This document shows, piece after piece, positions 49,484-61,540 of a DNA stretch of 64,000 nt (positions within the stretch are counted from its first letter, which is position 1; each line of letters begins with the position of its first letter). A model generated the notes under the pieces. The model was not told where the DNA came from. It was given only the letters and a program-made list of their open reading frames with translations, and made no database searches. Source of the stretch: Neckera pumila. Its lineage: Eukaryota; Streptophyta; Bryopsida; Hypnales; Neckeraceae. A program made the translations under genes and the position numbers. The stretch is from assembly GCA_963969595.1 (NCBI GenBank), contig OZ018410.1, positions 124,001 through 188,000 on the forward strand, in the 5' to 3' direction.

Positions 49484-50680
49484 CATTGGCATAGTTTGTG
49501 CTTCCAAGAAGTAAATTATTACCCATTGTACTAGTGTACAATTCATTTTACAATTTTTAAATGCCAACTTTTGCCCCCAGATCTCATTAAATACTATGCA
49601 AAAATGGCATATTTATATACAAATGCAAATATAACAATGATGCAATATTTGAAATTCCAGACATAAAGGAACTATCTTGGTCCAAAAACTTCCAAGAGCT
49701 TTAGTACATAGAAGCATGAGATTCTTACTCTTCTTCCTTGGAGAATCTAAACAACTTTTACTCAAGTATATTTGTGGATTCCTATCTTTGATGGGTTTTT
49801 GCATTTCATTAGCATAGCATTGAGAATTTTAGATCCAAGCAAGATTTCTTAAATAATGGTTTACCAAAGTTCTCACTTTAAGGTACATGAAGATCAAATC
49901 ATTATGTCTCTAAATAATAAAGTTATTTGAACTTCATTTCAAAAATAAGAACAATCTAACTCACCTTAGTCCATAGGTATCATTTGTTCATTCATTGCAA
50001 TATGTTTATTTGTTTCAACATTTGTTTATGTATCAAAATGAATCAAGTACAAAAGTGTTTGAAATGCAACTTTGTAAGACAATCTAATCAATATAAGACA
50101 TTCTTGAAGAGTTGAAACATTAAGTTAATAGTAATCATTTATTGTAGTCTAAATTTGAGGTGGAATAAACAAGAAAAAGATGCCCCTCTACAAAATCATT
50201 GCAAAGATAATTAGGATTTTCACCTTCACTTGAATGACCAAGAAAGCCCTTGGCAAAGAAACCATTCCTAATTCAAAGAGCATATAAATACTTGCCACCT
50301 CCTTTGGAATCCATTAGAATACAAATATAAATGAGCATGTTCTTCCAAATTCAAAAGCTTCTTCCTCGCAAACATTAAAATGGATTAAGAATTAGGATTG
50401 GTGTGTATTCTTCATAAGCAATATGAGACTTGGAATTGCCAAAGCATGCTATAATTCACACTATAGATTGGTGAGACCAAGAGTGAAACAAACAAACAAA
50501 ATTATGTTCCCGAATGTCGGATTGAGCGCCCTTTTCTCATCCATCCCCAAAATCATCCACGATAACGAAGTACATGAAAGCCGGTGCCGGTGCCGGTGCC
50601 GGACATCAGTGCCTGATGCTTGCGTGTTCATTTCATACATCCAAGGTTCATCCATATTACAATTTGTCTCCCACCAAGTT
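49484..50680. other. AT-rich spacer, then start of the ESS2 island
   Basis: No gene. A (GCCGGT)n microsatellite lies at 50580-50603, close to where composition rises. Confidence 0.5.
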
Positions 50681-51445
50681 TTGTTCGTTGCTGCTTGTTG
50701 AAGAGGCCGGTGCTTCCGGACGCCACAGCCAGCCACTCGTCGCCTTGAAATTGCTCGGGAATTTCGCATGTCGTTTCGTGGTCACACGAGCGCTGGGGAT
50801 GTTGTTAGTACTGTGAAGTGTTGTGATTCATCCTGTAGAGCACATCGGTTTAGAAACGAGCGTGAGGAGTCGAAGGGGCACTCTGTGCGTATCAGGTTGG
50901 GGAGGAGTTGGTGGAGCGCAGGTAGGGTTCGCTCCTGATCCGAGGCAGATTTCAGCGCTCTGTCTTGGACTTACGAAACTTAGCTAAATTCAATTTTATG
51001 TTCGAAGGCTCCGCCGACATTGCTTGTCGTTCACAGTGAGCCGGAGCTGTTACCTAGCAAAGCCTCATTTCGGTTCTGTGTGGCTCTATTCTTGTCAGTC
51101 TTGATGATAATGATATTTTTCGGCTGCAAGATTAATCGCGCGTTGCGGGGCTTAGTTCCCTCTTTAGATTGAAGATATTTCTCTCACGTGTAAAAGGGAG
51201 AGGTCAATTCGCGTGGTGGTTGGGTTAGCAGGGAGGTGCGACTTTCGCGATTAGGGTTTGGTGGACACAGAAGCATCTCTTTGGAAACTTTGGCTTAGCG
51301 GAAGAATTCCTGGAGCATTTTCCCGCGGGGTTGGTGTATTTTGGAGCGTGGTCCGTCATCATCCAAGAATTAGGGTTTGGTATTGTTGTGGGGTGTGACT
51401 TCCCTTGAATATAGCATTATTTTCATTCATCTCCAGCTTTCAAAG
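50681..51445 (+). promoter_or_regulatory. Upstream region of ESS2 with two telo-boxes, resembling the CBL upstream region
   Basis: TTAGGGTTT at 51251-51259 and 51370-51378, 119 bp apart (121 bp in the CBL leader). Other matching landmarks are CAGCCACTCGT near 50731, TTAGATTGAAGAT near 51168 (79-83 bp before the first telo-box in both genes), GAGAGGTC and GGTGGA(T/C)AC. Transcription start not identified. Confidence 0.45.
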
Positions 51446-53358
51446 ATGTTGGCATCGCCAGGCCAATCTCCGCGCCATATTGTACCCCCTTCACCTTCTC
51501 CAAGCGCAGGCAGCCGAGGCTATGGCGCTTTGGCGTCTGTCTCTACTTCCACGTCTGATCGTGTATCAGGGCTGGCGTCCTTTCCGAGGAAACGGAAGAA
51601 TTCACAGGTGCCGCTGGACGAAGACACATATGTCGCGGCTATCGAGAAGATTATCGAGCGAGATTTTTTCCCCGACATTCCGAAGCTTCGGAACCGATTA
51701 GAGTGGTTGGAGGCTGTTCGAAGCGGCGATCCGGTGATCATTCGTGATGCGCAAATGAATATCATTCGTAGGAGGCGGGAGAAGGCGAGGGAGGACGGGG
51801 AAAGAGACGGCACTCCTACCACCAACATACCGGATACCCCAGCCTCGATGATTTCGGGCCTGGCGAGTCCCGCAGTTTCGCTAAGGTCAACAGCTTCACC
51901 CAGCGTGTCAGGCCTATTTCCGACTACTACTGTCGCTGCTGCACGCGAAAATGAGATTGGACCTGCCGTGGACACAAATTTGAAGCTCGATGAGTTCTTG
52001 AGAAAATACACGAGCGAGGATAACGCTAGTTTTTCCAAGATTTTAGAGAAGGTGAACAAGCAGCGAAAGCAGAAATTCGAGTTTCTTAGCGAGAAAGGAC
52101 TTGTGGATCCTAATTTACGAATTGAACATGCAAGTAAGTGCCTGTTTATCGATTCCCGCGCGTAGGACGTGCGCTTATGCGTTGAATTTACTGCCCTAGA
52201 TGTCAATTTTTAAAAGTGAATGTTTTGCAACTTGAAGGAATAGTTTGGCGTGTGCAAGGAACAGACTGGTCTAGTGTAGTTGGGTTCAGTAGGACTGAAT
52301 GCACTTGGGATTGCAAGGGTCATCGGGTCGTACTCTACTACCCTTGGGTATAACGTTGTCTTTCTTTATCCTAGAAACTGTTTGGCTGCCAATCGAGTTT
52401 TGCTCGTCTATGTTTTGGGCAGATTGTTACTCACTCTGGTGTTGGCGTCGTTTGTGCAGATGACCGTGTCACTGATGGATTTGGGACTTCTAATCAGCCA
52501 TTTGCGACTCTGGAAACCTGGAAGTACAGGGCTAAGAATCTCCTCATGTATGATTCTGCAGAAAGGGAAGACGCTCCGTTGACGCAGGGAGAGAAGGAGG
52601 AGCTCGTTGAAGGTCCTCCCAAGGCGATTGCAATGCGGAACACTCGTTTCCATGGCAAGATGTTTGACTCCAAAGTGAGAGAGGAAGACACGGTGGCAAT
52701 TTTATACACTCCAGTTGCAGGTGGAACCCCGCAGGCTTGGCCGTTCGCTCAACGGGATGCCGAAAGAGCACGCAAAAGGTACGACCTGGAAGATCTGAGG
52801 AGGACCCCACAAGCGCTGGACAGTCGGCAAACGAAAGGAGTCGGACACCCCGGTGCCGGATACAGTTACGTGGCTACTCCGTCACCCGCTCCAGGAGTGG
52901 ATGAATCGCCATTTATGACCTGGGGAGAGATCGAAGGGACACCTTTGAGGTTAGAAACTGAAGATACTCCAGTTGGTATCGGTGGGAACGGAGAAGGACC
53001 TCATTTTAAGATTCCTATTCCTCCTACTAGGGATGCGAGAGCCCATGCCCTTTCTAGAGATGCTGCTCGGAGCTTAAGAGAGAAAGCCAAGTTCTATTCT
53101 CCCAGATTCTCTCCATCGCCTGCAAGGGGTGCCGGAGGGGTAAGCCCCATCCCCGGTTTGTCTGCTGCAGCTCAGAAGTTTGTTAACAAGGCTATGGCAA
53201 AGTCGTCATCCTCCGTGGACGCCAGGCTGAGGGCTAGCTATGGGGCTTCTCCAGGTACTCCCCGGCTGACTCGGCATGCTTTACGCTCGAGAAGCGTCCT
53301 TGGTCGGGAGGACAGTCTTCCTCTGCGATCGCCCTCGGTACAACCCTCCATGCCTTGA
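51446..53358 (+). CDS. ESS2: ESS2/DGCR14 homologue, spliceosome-associated nuclear protein
   Basis: Two exons, 51446-52133 and 52460-53358, joined over a GTAAGT...TTTGTGCAG intron (326 bp); together 1587 bp, 528 residues, close to plant ESS2 proteins. The family (DGCR14, Bis1/ESS-2) associates with the spliceosomal C complex and supports splicing in the nucleus. Hallmarks are LDEDTYVAAIEKIIERDFFP with IPKLRNRLEWLEA near residues 55-90, LDEFLRKYTSEDNASFSKIL, a junction giving RIEHANDRVTDGFGTSNQP, WKYRAKNLLMY, the conserved TWGEIEGTPLRL, and RDARAHALSRDAARSLREKA near the C-terminus. The start is the Met before LASPGQSPR; earlier in-frame codons begin without good context. Ser/Pro-rich linkers are normal for the family. 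The frame is intact and it is probably a working single-copy gene. Confidence 0.95.
52134..52459 (+). other. Intron of ESS2
   Basis: Donor CAA|GTAAGT and acceptor TTTGTGCAG|ATGACC. The codon split after its first base gives Asn at the junction and keeps the family sequence continuous. Confidence 0.9.
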
Positions 53359-53772
53359 ACAATTTTGGATTGCTGTGAACTCCAAAGTTTTGAGTTCAAA
53401 GTGCTCATGGAATGGGGTGGAATCCATTGTATCATATAGTATTGGTTTCAGTCTACTGTTGCTACTCAGAGTGGCCTTGGTGACTTGTGCCTTCTCGTGA
53501 CTTTTGTGGTATATTTCTGCTTGGTACTGTTTTATCATCACCACGGCATTCTGTCCAAGCAATCAGTCGGAAATTGCAAGAGCAAACCACTAAAGTAGTA
53601 CGACATTAAGGAATTTTTAGGGTTTCCAATGTGGAGTGTGTGCGCTCTCCTCGCACTACTATTTTCAGTATATTCTTGCGAAGGCACACTTATATTCTTG
53701 TCGTTTGTAAGGTCCACCATCTGTTCATTCTTGTGATACGGTCCACCTGAAGGACGGAGCCTATGACCGTGT

Positions 53773-53935
53773 ATTCAAACTTCAAAGTCCCTCACTCTGT
53801 ATCCTCCATTTCTTCTCTATTCATTCATATTCAAACTTCAAAGTCCCTCACTCTGTATCCTCCATTTCTTCTCTATTCATTCATATTCAAACTTCAAAGT
53901 ACCTCACTCTGTATCCTCCATTTCTTCTCTATTTA
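53773..53935 (+). repeat. 56-bp tandem repeat, about three units
   Basis: Units begin ATTCAAACTTCAAAGT at 53773, 53829 and 53885. Units one and two are nearly identical; the third has one change (CCCT to ACCT) and diverges at its end. It lies about 415 bp after the ESS2 stop codon, in or just past its 3' region. Confidence 0.95.
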
Positions 53936-54448
53936 TGAGTTGAAATTTTTTGGTTTTATTTTTCAGAGATAAATCAGATGTCTGATATTTGTCATAAAGT
54001 TTTCAAATTTTTTATGAAAATTTAAAAATCCCATGAATTTTTGAAGAAAACATGGAACATATCATATCAATCAACGTTGGGGGGATTGTCAACTTTTTAG
54101 AATAGAAGTGTATGAAAGGTGTAGTGTAGAATGTAGTGATAAGGTAGTATGCTCTGAACGCGGCCAAGCTCTAATTGCGACCTAGGAAGGATTGACAGGA
54201 AGGATTGACATAGAGCTTGAAATGTCTTCTATTGTCAATGATGGGGTAACAATCGAACTTGGTCACTTCTAGAAATTGCACTTCAGAAGCTTCATTTTGT
54301 TAAATTTGCTTAAAAGTAAAAAAGTCCTTACCAATGTAAAAATCAAGTTTGAAGGAAAAAAACTCAAAAGTATTGAAATAAATTGGATAATGTATCTTTT
54401 TTTGGCTAAACTACCCTATATAAAAAAAACGACTAAAATGTCTTGAAT
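53936..54448. other. Spacer, nothing recognised
   Basis: AT-rich sequence between the 56-bp repeats and the next TTAA element. AGGAAGGATTGAC is duplicated near 54185-54210. Confidence 0.5.
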
Positions 54449-55380
54449 TTAACCCCTAAAGGACCAAACGGTGTTTTTTGGCAACATAGCGATTTGGGGC
54501 AGCTCACTGTGGATGGAAATTTTAATTTTTTTCTTTGAAAATTTCACACAATGTGTTTCCAAGGAGTAGCTTTAAGGCCCAACAATTTTCAAAGCTTTTG
54601 ACTACATGGTTAAAAAGTTATTGGATGATATGTCATTTTCAATGGTCGGTGGGCAACTCAAAAAATTTCTGAAAAATCGCTTTTAAAAAAAATAAAAATT
54701 TGAAATTGGTTCTTTAGGTTTATATACACGTGTAAAGCTTTGAATTATTCCATTTTGATTTATGAGATGAAAATTATGAGGTGTTCTAATTTGCGGGCAG
54801 TTATGGATTCCCTACTCTAAAATAAACTTTGAAGTCCTTTATTTAACTCAATTTTTAATATTTTTTGAAAAAAATAAAAGTATAGGATGTATATTGTTTA
54901 TTGCAACATTACCACCGTTGGGATTGACATTTTTCAATTCCATAATTAAATTCTTAACAATTTTGTGTTTTGAATCATTCTCTACTTCTTTCTACTTAAT
55001 ATTTTTTTCCTATATGTTGTATAATTCCAGATGATCTGAAATTTTTTAAGCATGTAGCCAACTTGCTTTGAAGAATGAATCCAAGGAGTAACCACCATTT
55101 TGGGCATTTTTCATTTAAATGTGACCTTGTGAAGTGCAGCTGCCCAATTTTTTGCAGGGTCCAAAAAACGTTTTTTTTCAATTCAAATGTTAATATCTTG
55201 CAATCTACAAGGTGGAAAATTCTGAAATTTTTTCTACATATTCTCAAACAAGTTTACTACAAGATCCTATGGTTACAGGTGTCAAAAAATGTTTTTTTTC
55301 TAAAATTTGGTACTTGTAATAGAAATGGCAGTTTTGGAGTGTTTTTGGTGAAAACATAGTCTCTGACCTTTAGGGGTTAA
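54449..55380 (-). mobile_element. piggyBac-like TTAA element, copy 5 (924 bp plus TTAA)
   Basis: TTAA at 54449-54452, CCCCTAAAGGACC start, ACCTTTAGGGG end at 55376, TTAA at 55377-55380. Inverted relative to copy 1. Shares with copy 3 the order AAATTTTG..., GCGGGCAGTTATGGATTC, CCTATATGTTGTATAATTCC. Confidence 0.8.
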
Positions 55381-56209
55381 TTTAATGATGTGGATATAGC
55401 ATCAAAAAAGTTGCACACAATAAATTGGATGAAATGATCCATTCTTCTTCAATATGCACAAAGCCTAAATGAGCATCTTACACGATACAAAACATCCACA
55501 GCATCCTTCTAGGCTTCAGGTTTCTCATGTTCTTTGGATGAAGTCTATGATATTTTAGGACATTGTGAAGCCCCATGCATGAACACAAATCAAATTTAGA
55601 GGCATTACTTCTAAAGTCCAGCTACACCATTTCGGCATCTTTTTTGGTTCGTCACAGTGCGCGCATGCATAAGAATCACTGTTTGAGAGTTTCATGCAAG
55701 AGGTAAGATATCTACAATTGTAAGAACCCATTCTAGAATTATTGACATGACAAATACAATCATACGTACTGAATACAAAGTTCACCAGGCATAAAACTAT
55801 CAAATGGAACACTCCAAATCACCCGAAAACCTCCATCTTTTATTCCTCAAAGTAAGATGTTGATGAAGTCAGTGAGTCCAATCACTGAATGTTTGTGGTT
55901 GAGTGCAATCATAGGTACAAAGTACGTTACTACTGGTTCAACTGACCAATCTTACTGGAAAGAATGGGAATATTTCGAAAATACTTGGGCCTACAAGGGC
56001 ATATGACAGTAGGTAGGCTGCAGAAAACAACGCCACAGCCAGCGTGTAAAATCCGCCACATTCTCCATTTGAACAAGCTAATTAAGGTGCAAGACTACAG
56101 TAGATCATCGAGAGATTCTACCTCTATCTCACATGACGTACTATTGATGCCTGGAAGGGGAACAAAATTTCAAGCCCGCAACAGGTGATGGGACCTATCT
56201 ATATACAAG
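55381..56209. other. Spacer and probable 3' region of the sugar transporter
   Basis: No coding support. TTTATT near 55838 would read AATAAA for the minus-strand transporter, about 370 bp after its stop. Confidence 0.4.
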
Positions 56210-59200
56210 CTACTCAATGTCATCTAATGTAGGAGGAAGGAGCATACACTCGATCTCTTCCAACGTCCGCCCTTTGGTCTCAACGACATTCTGTTTCACG
56301 AATAGAGTCGCACTAAAGCACACCACTGTGAAGATCAAATAGAGGACACTTGTACCAAGAGTTTTGAGCAAGTGTAAGAACGTCAAACCCACCAAGAAAT
56401 TCGCAACCTGCACAAAGTAACATTTAGAACACCACACAAATCAAAATCACGAAATGGGCACTAATGATCCCCACGCTTTAGAGTCTCTAACAACTTAATG
56501 ACCGGAGACGGTCCAGGAATAATATAATTAAACTCTCATAGAACTTGTACATAGAACGGGCCACAGAATTCATTACTTACACCCAAATCATGACACATCC
56601 CAGTAACTTCTACATAAATCAAACTAACATATCCTTAACGTATCATCGATTTTAATGGCAGAATACGTCCGTACGCCCAGAAGATTTTTAAAAGTAACAC
56701 TTACCCAATGAACACACATTGCAACAGCCATGCCCTTCGCACGAATCCGATCAGGAAAAATCTCTGGCAGTAGCAAGGCGGGAACAGGTCCTGCCCCTAG
56801 GGCAAACATAAAGACGTACCTGCGTCACATTAAAGAAAACAAATCTTAAAATCTCATTATGTTATAACAGAGTGCCTCCAACCAACATCAACAATTCCAT
56901 TTCACTACGCGCAGTAATGTGACGATTCAAGACTAAAGATAAGAAGTCTATACAGAAGCCATCATTTAATTTTCCTTGAGAACTTAAGAACAAGTTAAAA
57001 AAATCTAAGAAAAGTATTCATCAAATCAAAACTGTCGGTTATTTGCAACAAGCTAACGACATTGGGGCGATGCAAAAGTACTTACAATATGGTTCCAAGC
57101 AAGGCAACGGATGCGTTAAGTGAAGCAAACATAGGTACCGCGGCAACAAGGGCTTGCAGCCCCATTGCCACACCCTGCATCCAAGAATAAGATCTGAGTT
57201 AATTGAACTACAACTTCAAAAATAAAATTTGACAATTACCTGCAGGCCAAACATAATTAAGCCCACTGCATGGGGTCACGATGACAGAAACGTCCCGAAG
57301 CCTATCAAGATAACGGTCGGAACTGAAAGTTTCAGCAAAAAGGAATTAAGCAATACTCAGATAGATAGGAAACAAACGAAATCAACCAGATACAGGACTT
57401 CTTGGACGTTTTAGAAACCGGCACCTAGCTATTACAAACAACTGTAAATAAATTAAAGATTTCATAATCCTCAGCATACTGAGAGCTTTGAACCTTACCA
57501 TGCCTGAGAAGCTCATAATCAGAAGACTCCGTCGACCAAGTGAATCCATAAGCGACGCGGCTATAAATGAAGCTGTCATATCGGATCACCAAATGTAAAT
57601 TGTAAATATTTATCATACATGTTCCATTTCCAATGTTATAACGGTATAACGAAAATACAACATGAAAATTCAACTGGTTGGCAAACGTACCGAGCAGGTT
57701 AACAACTCCAACCAGAACACTGGCAGCCACATCTGAAGTCATCCCTGCCTCCCGGAAGACCGTTGATGAAAAATAGAAGATCGCATTGATCCCTGCAAAC
57801 TGTTGGAAAGCAAATAAAGCAGCACCAATTGTCACCACTGCCTCACAAATGCCACCCAGCCCATAATAAGGATCAGAATCGTCACTAGAATATCCGACAA
57901 TCATCAATTTCAGAAAGATTCTATAAAAGGACACCAACCGCTGATGCTGATGTTGATGCTGATGCTGTTGCATTAACAAATCGATAAAAACACGAAACTA
58001 GTCAAAACCCAGTCGCTACTTTTCGGTGATTACCTCTAACGTATCTGGGATCAATTAAGGCACGCCATGATGTTGTGCCATGGTCCTGAGTTTGCTCATT
58101 CCGAACTAGGTCAGCCATAGCTTGTTTCACGTGTGAAGAACCCCAGAGTCTCCCAAACTCGACTTCTGCCTCAGCTGGTCGCCCTTGCTGCCAAAATCCA
58201 ATAGCCCAATGCCGTAGAAGTGAGACTCTTCAGCACTTTAGAAACGAGTTCCTTTTTCCAATGGATGAAAGCTTTTCAGTAAGCCTATCTAATTCTCTTT
58301 AAAGAAATCATCATTAGTTCAAAGATGCATTGCATCTAAAACACGGTAACGTAAAAGTGCTGGAATTATCATGGCAATGCACTTCGTTTGGTCAAAGTTT
58401 TGATTTTGCGAAAGTTCATCCTAAAGGCTGTGACATTTCCACATTTTCTATTCTACATTTAATTAATGACGAATGAGGGTCTCTGCTAATTAATTAAAAC
58501 AACCCTACAGTAACCAAGCATAAGTGCGTCTTATATTCAACAATTCTGTAAATTCTGTGCAATACACAATCGCTACAAATTACTGAAGTAAAGGAGCGAA
58601 ACACTCCTGTGACAATCGGAATAGTCAGTCAGTCGCTGAACAGCATAAGTTTCGCACCTTAAAAAGCCAACGTGGACTTTCTGCGCACAGTTCCATTCCA
58701 AAGGCAAGCATTGCAGCGGGTATCACTGCAATCCAAAAACAAGTCCTCCACCTGGATCGTGTATACGGTCTGAGAAAAACCATTTTATATACTAATAAAA
58801 AGAAATAGCTTAATTACCCTAACCCAGACTGGCCATGCACCCTGCACAAACCCAAAAGAGTAGACTCAACTGAAGCAAAACCAATAACACTGGTAGTCAG
58901 TCACACGTCTCCACGTGTAAACACGAGGCGAAAATTGAACCTGAAGAGGAGGCTTACCACCCAAAAACCGATTGTGCAGGAAGCCCAGCAACTAACGATA
59001 CGAGAATGCCAATACATGTGGCAATCTGAACAAAACTACCGTACGTGCCACGTACGGATGGAGGTGATATCTGCAACAGACAGACGCATTTCAGAATAGC
59101 AGACATCAAAGCGGTTTGGATATGTACCAATATCAAATAGATAAAGAACGGGTATTACCTCTGAAACATACATTGCAGTTACTGGGCCAGACAACCCCAA

Positions 59201-60355
59201 CCCCAGCCCAACAATGAAGCGTCCCAAAATCATAGCTCCTACATGTGTGGCAATCGCGCTGCAAGAAAAATCAAAAAACGAGGTCCAGTCATGCTCAGAA
59301 ACACTGATTCCTCTGTTTCAGAGTACCAACAAAATATTTAAATAGATGCAAGAGCTCCCCAAATTTCAAGTCAAGCATGGTCACACCTGATTATGGCACC
59401 AAAAATCATGGGTATACAGCTGATCTGAAAGGCCCGCCGTCTCCCTACAACATCAGCAATTGAACCACTAACTGCACAGCCCACAAACGCACTTGCCAAA
59501 CTTACACTTACCACAAATCCTGCAAAATTCACAACCAAGACAAGCTAGTGAGAATAAGGACTTGAAAAAAATCTGAAGTCATAACAACCATAGTAGGATA
59601 CAGGTATCGCAAATGGCAGAATATATCTCATCAAAGCTGAAGAATGAGCCCTCTGCCATGCAGGCAACATGAACCAACGAGAGAGAGAAACCTTCTAAGA
59701 TTGTGTCTCCTGAAAATAGTAAGTCTTTTCCTATGTGCTGAAGAGGTACGTTCACCACTCTGCACACAATATATACAGCGTTGTCACTCACTTCATCACT
59801 TCCAATAAGATGTGATTGCAAATGAAAGAATGAGGGTAAATTCTCAAAATGCAACTGCAGATGCCGCAATAAATTAGCAATTCAGTTAGTTGCTACCCCA
59901 TCCCTTTATGACGAAAAAGAAAATGTTTTACGGGGGCCATGTGAAAGGACACGCTTACCCCATGTGGTATCCAAATAGAACTGAAGCTAGAGTAGCAGTA
60001 ACCACATGAGGGAGGGAGAGTCGCCATCCTGGTTCAGCTGATCCAGGCAATAATGGCGTTTCCAAGTAAACTGCTGCGTGCAACGATGTGGAGGTCAGTC
60101 TTGCCAATAGTGGCCACCGCGGTGGTCTAGTGCAATCCAATCAAGCACCGACCTACATCAAGTGAACCCAATTCCCATATCAGCGCAACAGCTGCCGGAA
60201 GACGCCGCACCTGTTCCTGAATCGCTATTCATGCGTTCGACGAGAATATCAGTAAGCGCGCGATCCCGCGAAGGCAGGCGTTTGTAGGCGTAAGCCGAGC
60301 CCCCGTTCGTCGCTGTCGTAGAGCTGACCGAATCACTCAACATCTTCCTCAACAT
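56210..60355 (-). CDS. SGB1/pGlcT-like major facilitator sugar transporter, 13 exons
   Basis: Exons on the minus strand: 60355-60211, 60073-59959, 59759-59692, 59519-59387, 59258-59159, 59070-58958, 58751-58658, 58187-58034, 57837-57691, 57572-57499, 57174-57086, 56819-56705 and 56407-56210. All use GT-AG sites and sum to 1545 bp (514 residues) in one frame, which supports the model; exon 1/2 is the least sure junction. Sugar-porter signatures are FGYHMG in TM1, DVVGRRRAF (loop 2-3), GRFIVGLGLGL, RGTYGSFVQIATCIGILVS, AESPRWLF at the end of the first half, ALFAFQQFAGINAIFYFSS in TM7, DSLGRRSL (loop 8-9), LGAGPVPALLLPEIFPDRIR in TM10 and NVVETKGRTLEEIE at the C-terminus. Wording is closest to the SGB1/At1g67300 group (probable plastidic or Golgi glucose carriers) rather than classic pGlcT. 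The N-terminus (YKRLPSRDRALTD) also fits that group. Expected activity is proton- or gradient-driven hexose transport; the compartment is not settled by sequence. Confidence 0.93.
57935..57972. repeat. TGATGC/TGATGT microsatellite in an intron of the transporter
   Basis: About five units of a 6-bp repeat (TGATGC with TGATGT/TGTTGC variants) inside intron 8. Confidence 0.85.
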
Positions 60356-61136
60356 GACCAGCCCCCGCCCCCGCCGCCTCAGCGGCCCCCCCTCCTAATT
60401 AATTACTTCTCTTTCTCTTGCCAATTCTTTCCCTTGCTTCTTCTTCTTCTTCTTCTTCTTCTTCTCCGCAGCAGCAGCTCGCGATGGTCACGATTCGAAG
60501 CCAAACCCTCGTCCTGGCCTGCGCAGGGCGTCCCCTAGATCGCAACGCAACTGTCCGTCCGCCCGTCGTCCCGCTCGCTTCCCCACCGCTCCTGTTCAAT
60601 CGCAGGCCGTCCAACCCACCGAACTGCTCCTTCCAAGGCCACTTCTTAAGTTCGAGAAGCCCAAGGGGCAAGCAAGCAATCAGTGTGCCAACGCCCACGC
60701 CAGCGACAGCGAGTGAGACGAGACGAGACGAGACGGACACCTTGCTTCGTGACTGGCTGGCTGACTCCCCTCCCCTCCCCTCCCGTTGCTGAGAATCCAG
60801 AATAACTTAATAAGTTATCGAACCAAAGGAAGGAAGACTCGACTCAGCTCAGCTAAGGCCCTGTAAGTAACTTACTACTGACGGAGGACCCATCCAGCGA
60901 ATCCTGTGGCCACACGCCCCAACTGGGCAGCACTCCCTCTGACCGAACGACTCAGTCACACTCGCTCAGGAAATATGGCCCAAAGGGACCGACACCTGCC
61001 TGTGGCTGGGGGCACCGCCTTAACTTAACTTAACGGGAGTAAGGACCCAAGGGACCATTTTCGGGTCGCTGCCCCAAGGAGTAAGGACCAGTGGTCCCGG
61101 AAAGGGTTTTGTGGAATTAGTCTGAAGGCTAATTCC
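60356..61136 (-). promoter_or_regulatory. Upstream region of the transporter with microsatellites and a C-rich tract
   Basis: Read with the gene: a (GAA)n tract (plus strand CTT repeats at 60437-60464) close before the start codon, probably in the 5' UTR; (GAGAC)n at 60715-60735; and a (GGGGA)n G-rich tract (60766-60784). An 8-bp stem GGAATTAG...CTAATTCC lies at 61113-61136, where the GC-rich island ends. Open frames here (60399-60740, 60418-60792) are low-complexity by-products. Confidence 0.5.
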
Positions 61137-61477
61137 GTGCTGGTAAAGGTAGCTATCTTTGCAAGCACCTATCTCCGTGGTAGAACCAGGCAGAGAATTT
61201 TGAAATGCTTAGGTAGAATTATGGATAAATTTTGTTTCTCTTGGTACAGTCATATTTGCAACAACCAAGGCATTTCAGTAGATTTTAGATGCTATTTTCT
61301 ATCGTTTGTAGTGTCTAGAATTTGCTCCTTCTTGTAGTTTTCTATGTGTGAATTAACTAAATAGAGGACTTTGTACAAAACTATATGGCAATTTTTTGGC
61401 AAAAGAATGTGAATGTGCACAATTGGAATACTCATTTCTTTCAAAGTAAAATTCATACACTAAAAATTGGAAACTGT

Positions 61478-61540
61478 CACTAACAAGGGAATTGAACCCT
61501 TCTTGCAAAATTGCAAGACTACCCATTTGCAATGTTAGTG
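61478..61540 (-). repeat. tRNA-like sequence of 63 nt
   Basis: On the minus strand the ends CACTAAC and GTTAGTG form a perfect 7-bp acceptor-like stem, and AGGGTTCAATTCCCT forms a T arm with a consensus box B (GGTTCAATTCC). The region between is too short and poorly paired for normal D and anticodon arms. It may be a truncated tRNA pseudogene or a SINE head, not a working tRNA. Confidence 0.45.

Noticed and set aside
51520..52206. 228-codon minus-strand open frame opposite ESS2 exon 1
   Set aside because: It is the antisense shadow of a well-supported conserved exon.
60399..60792. Open frames of 113 and 124 codons upstream of the transporter
   Set aside because: Built on CTT and GAGAC microsatellites and a C-rich tract; no conserved domain.
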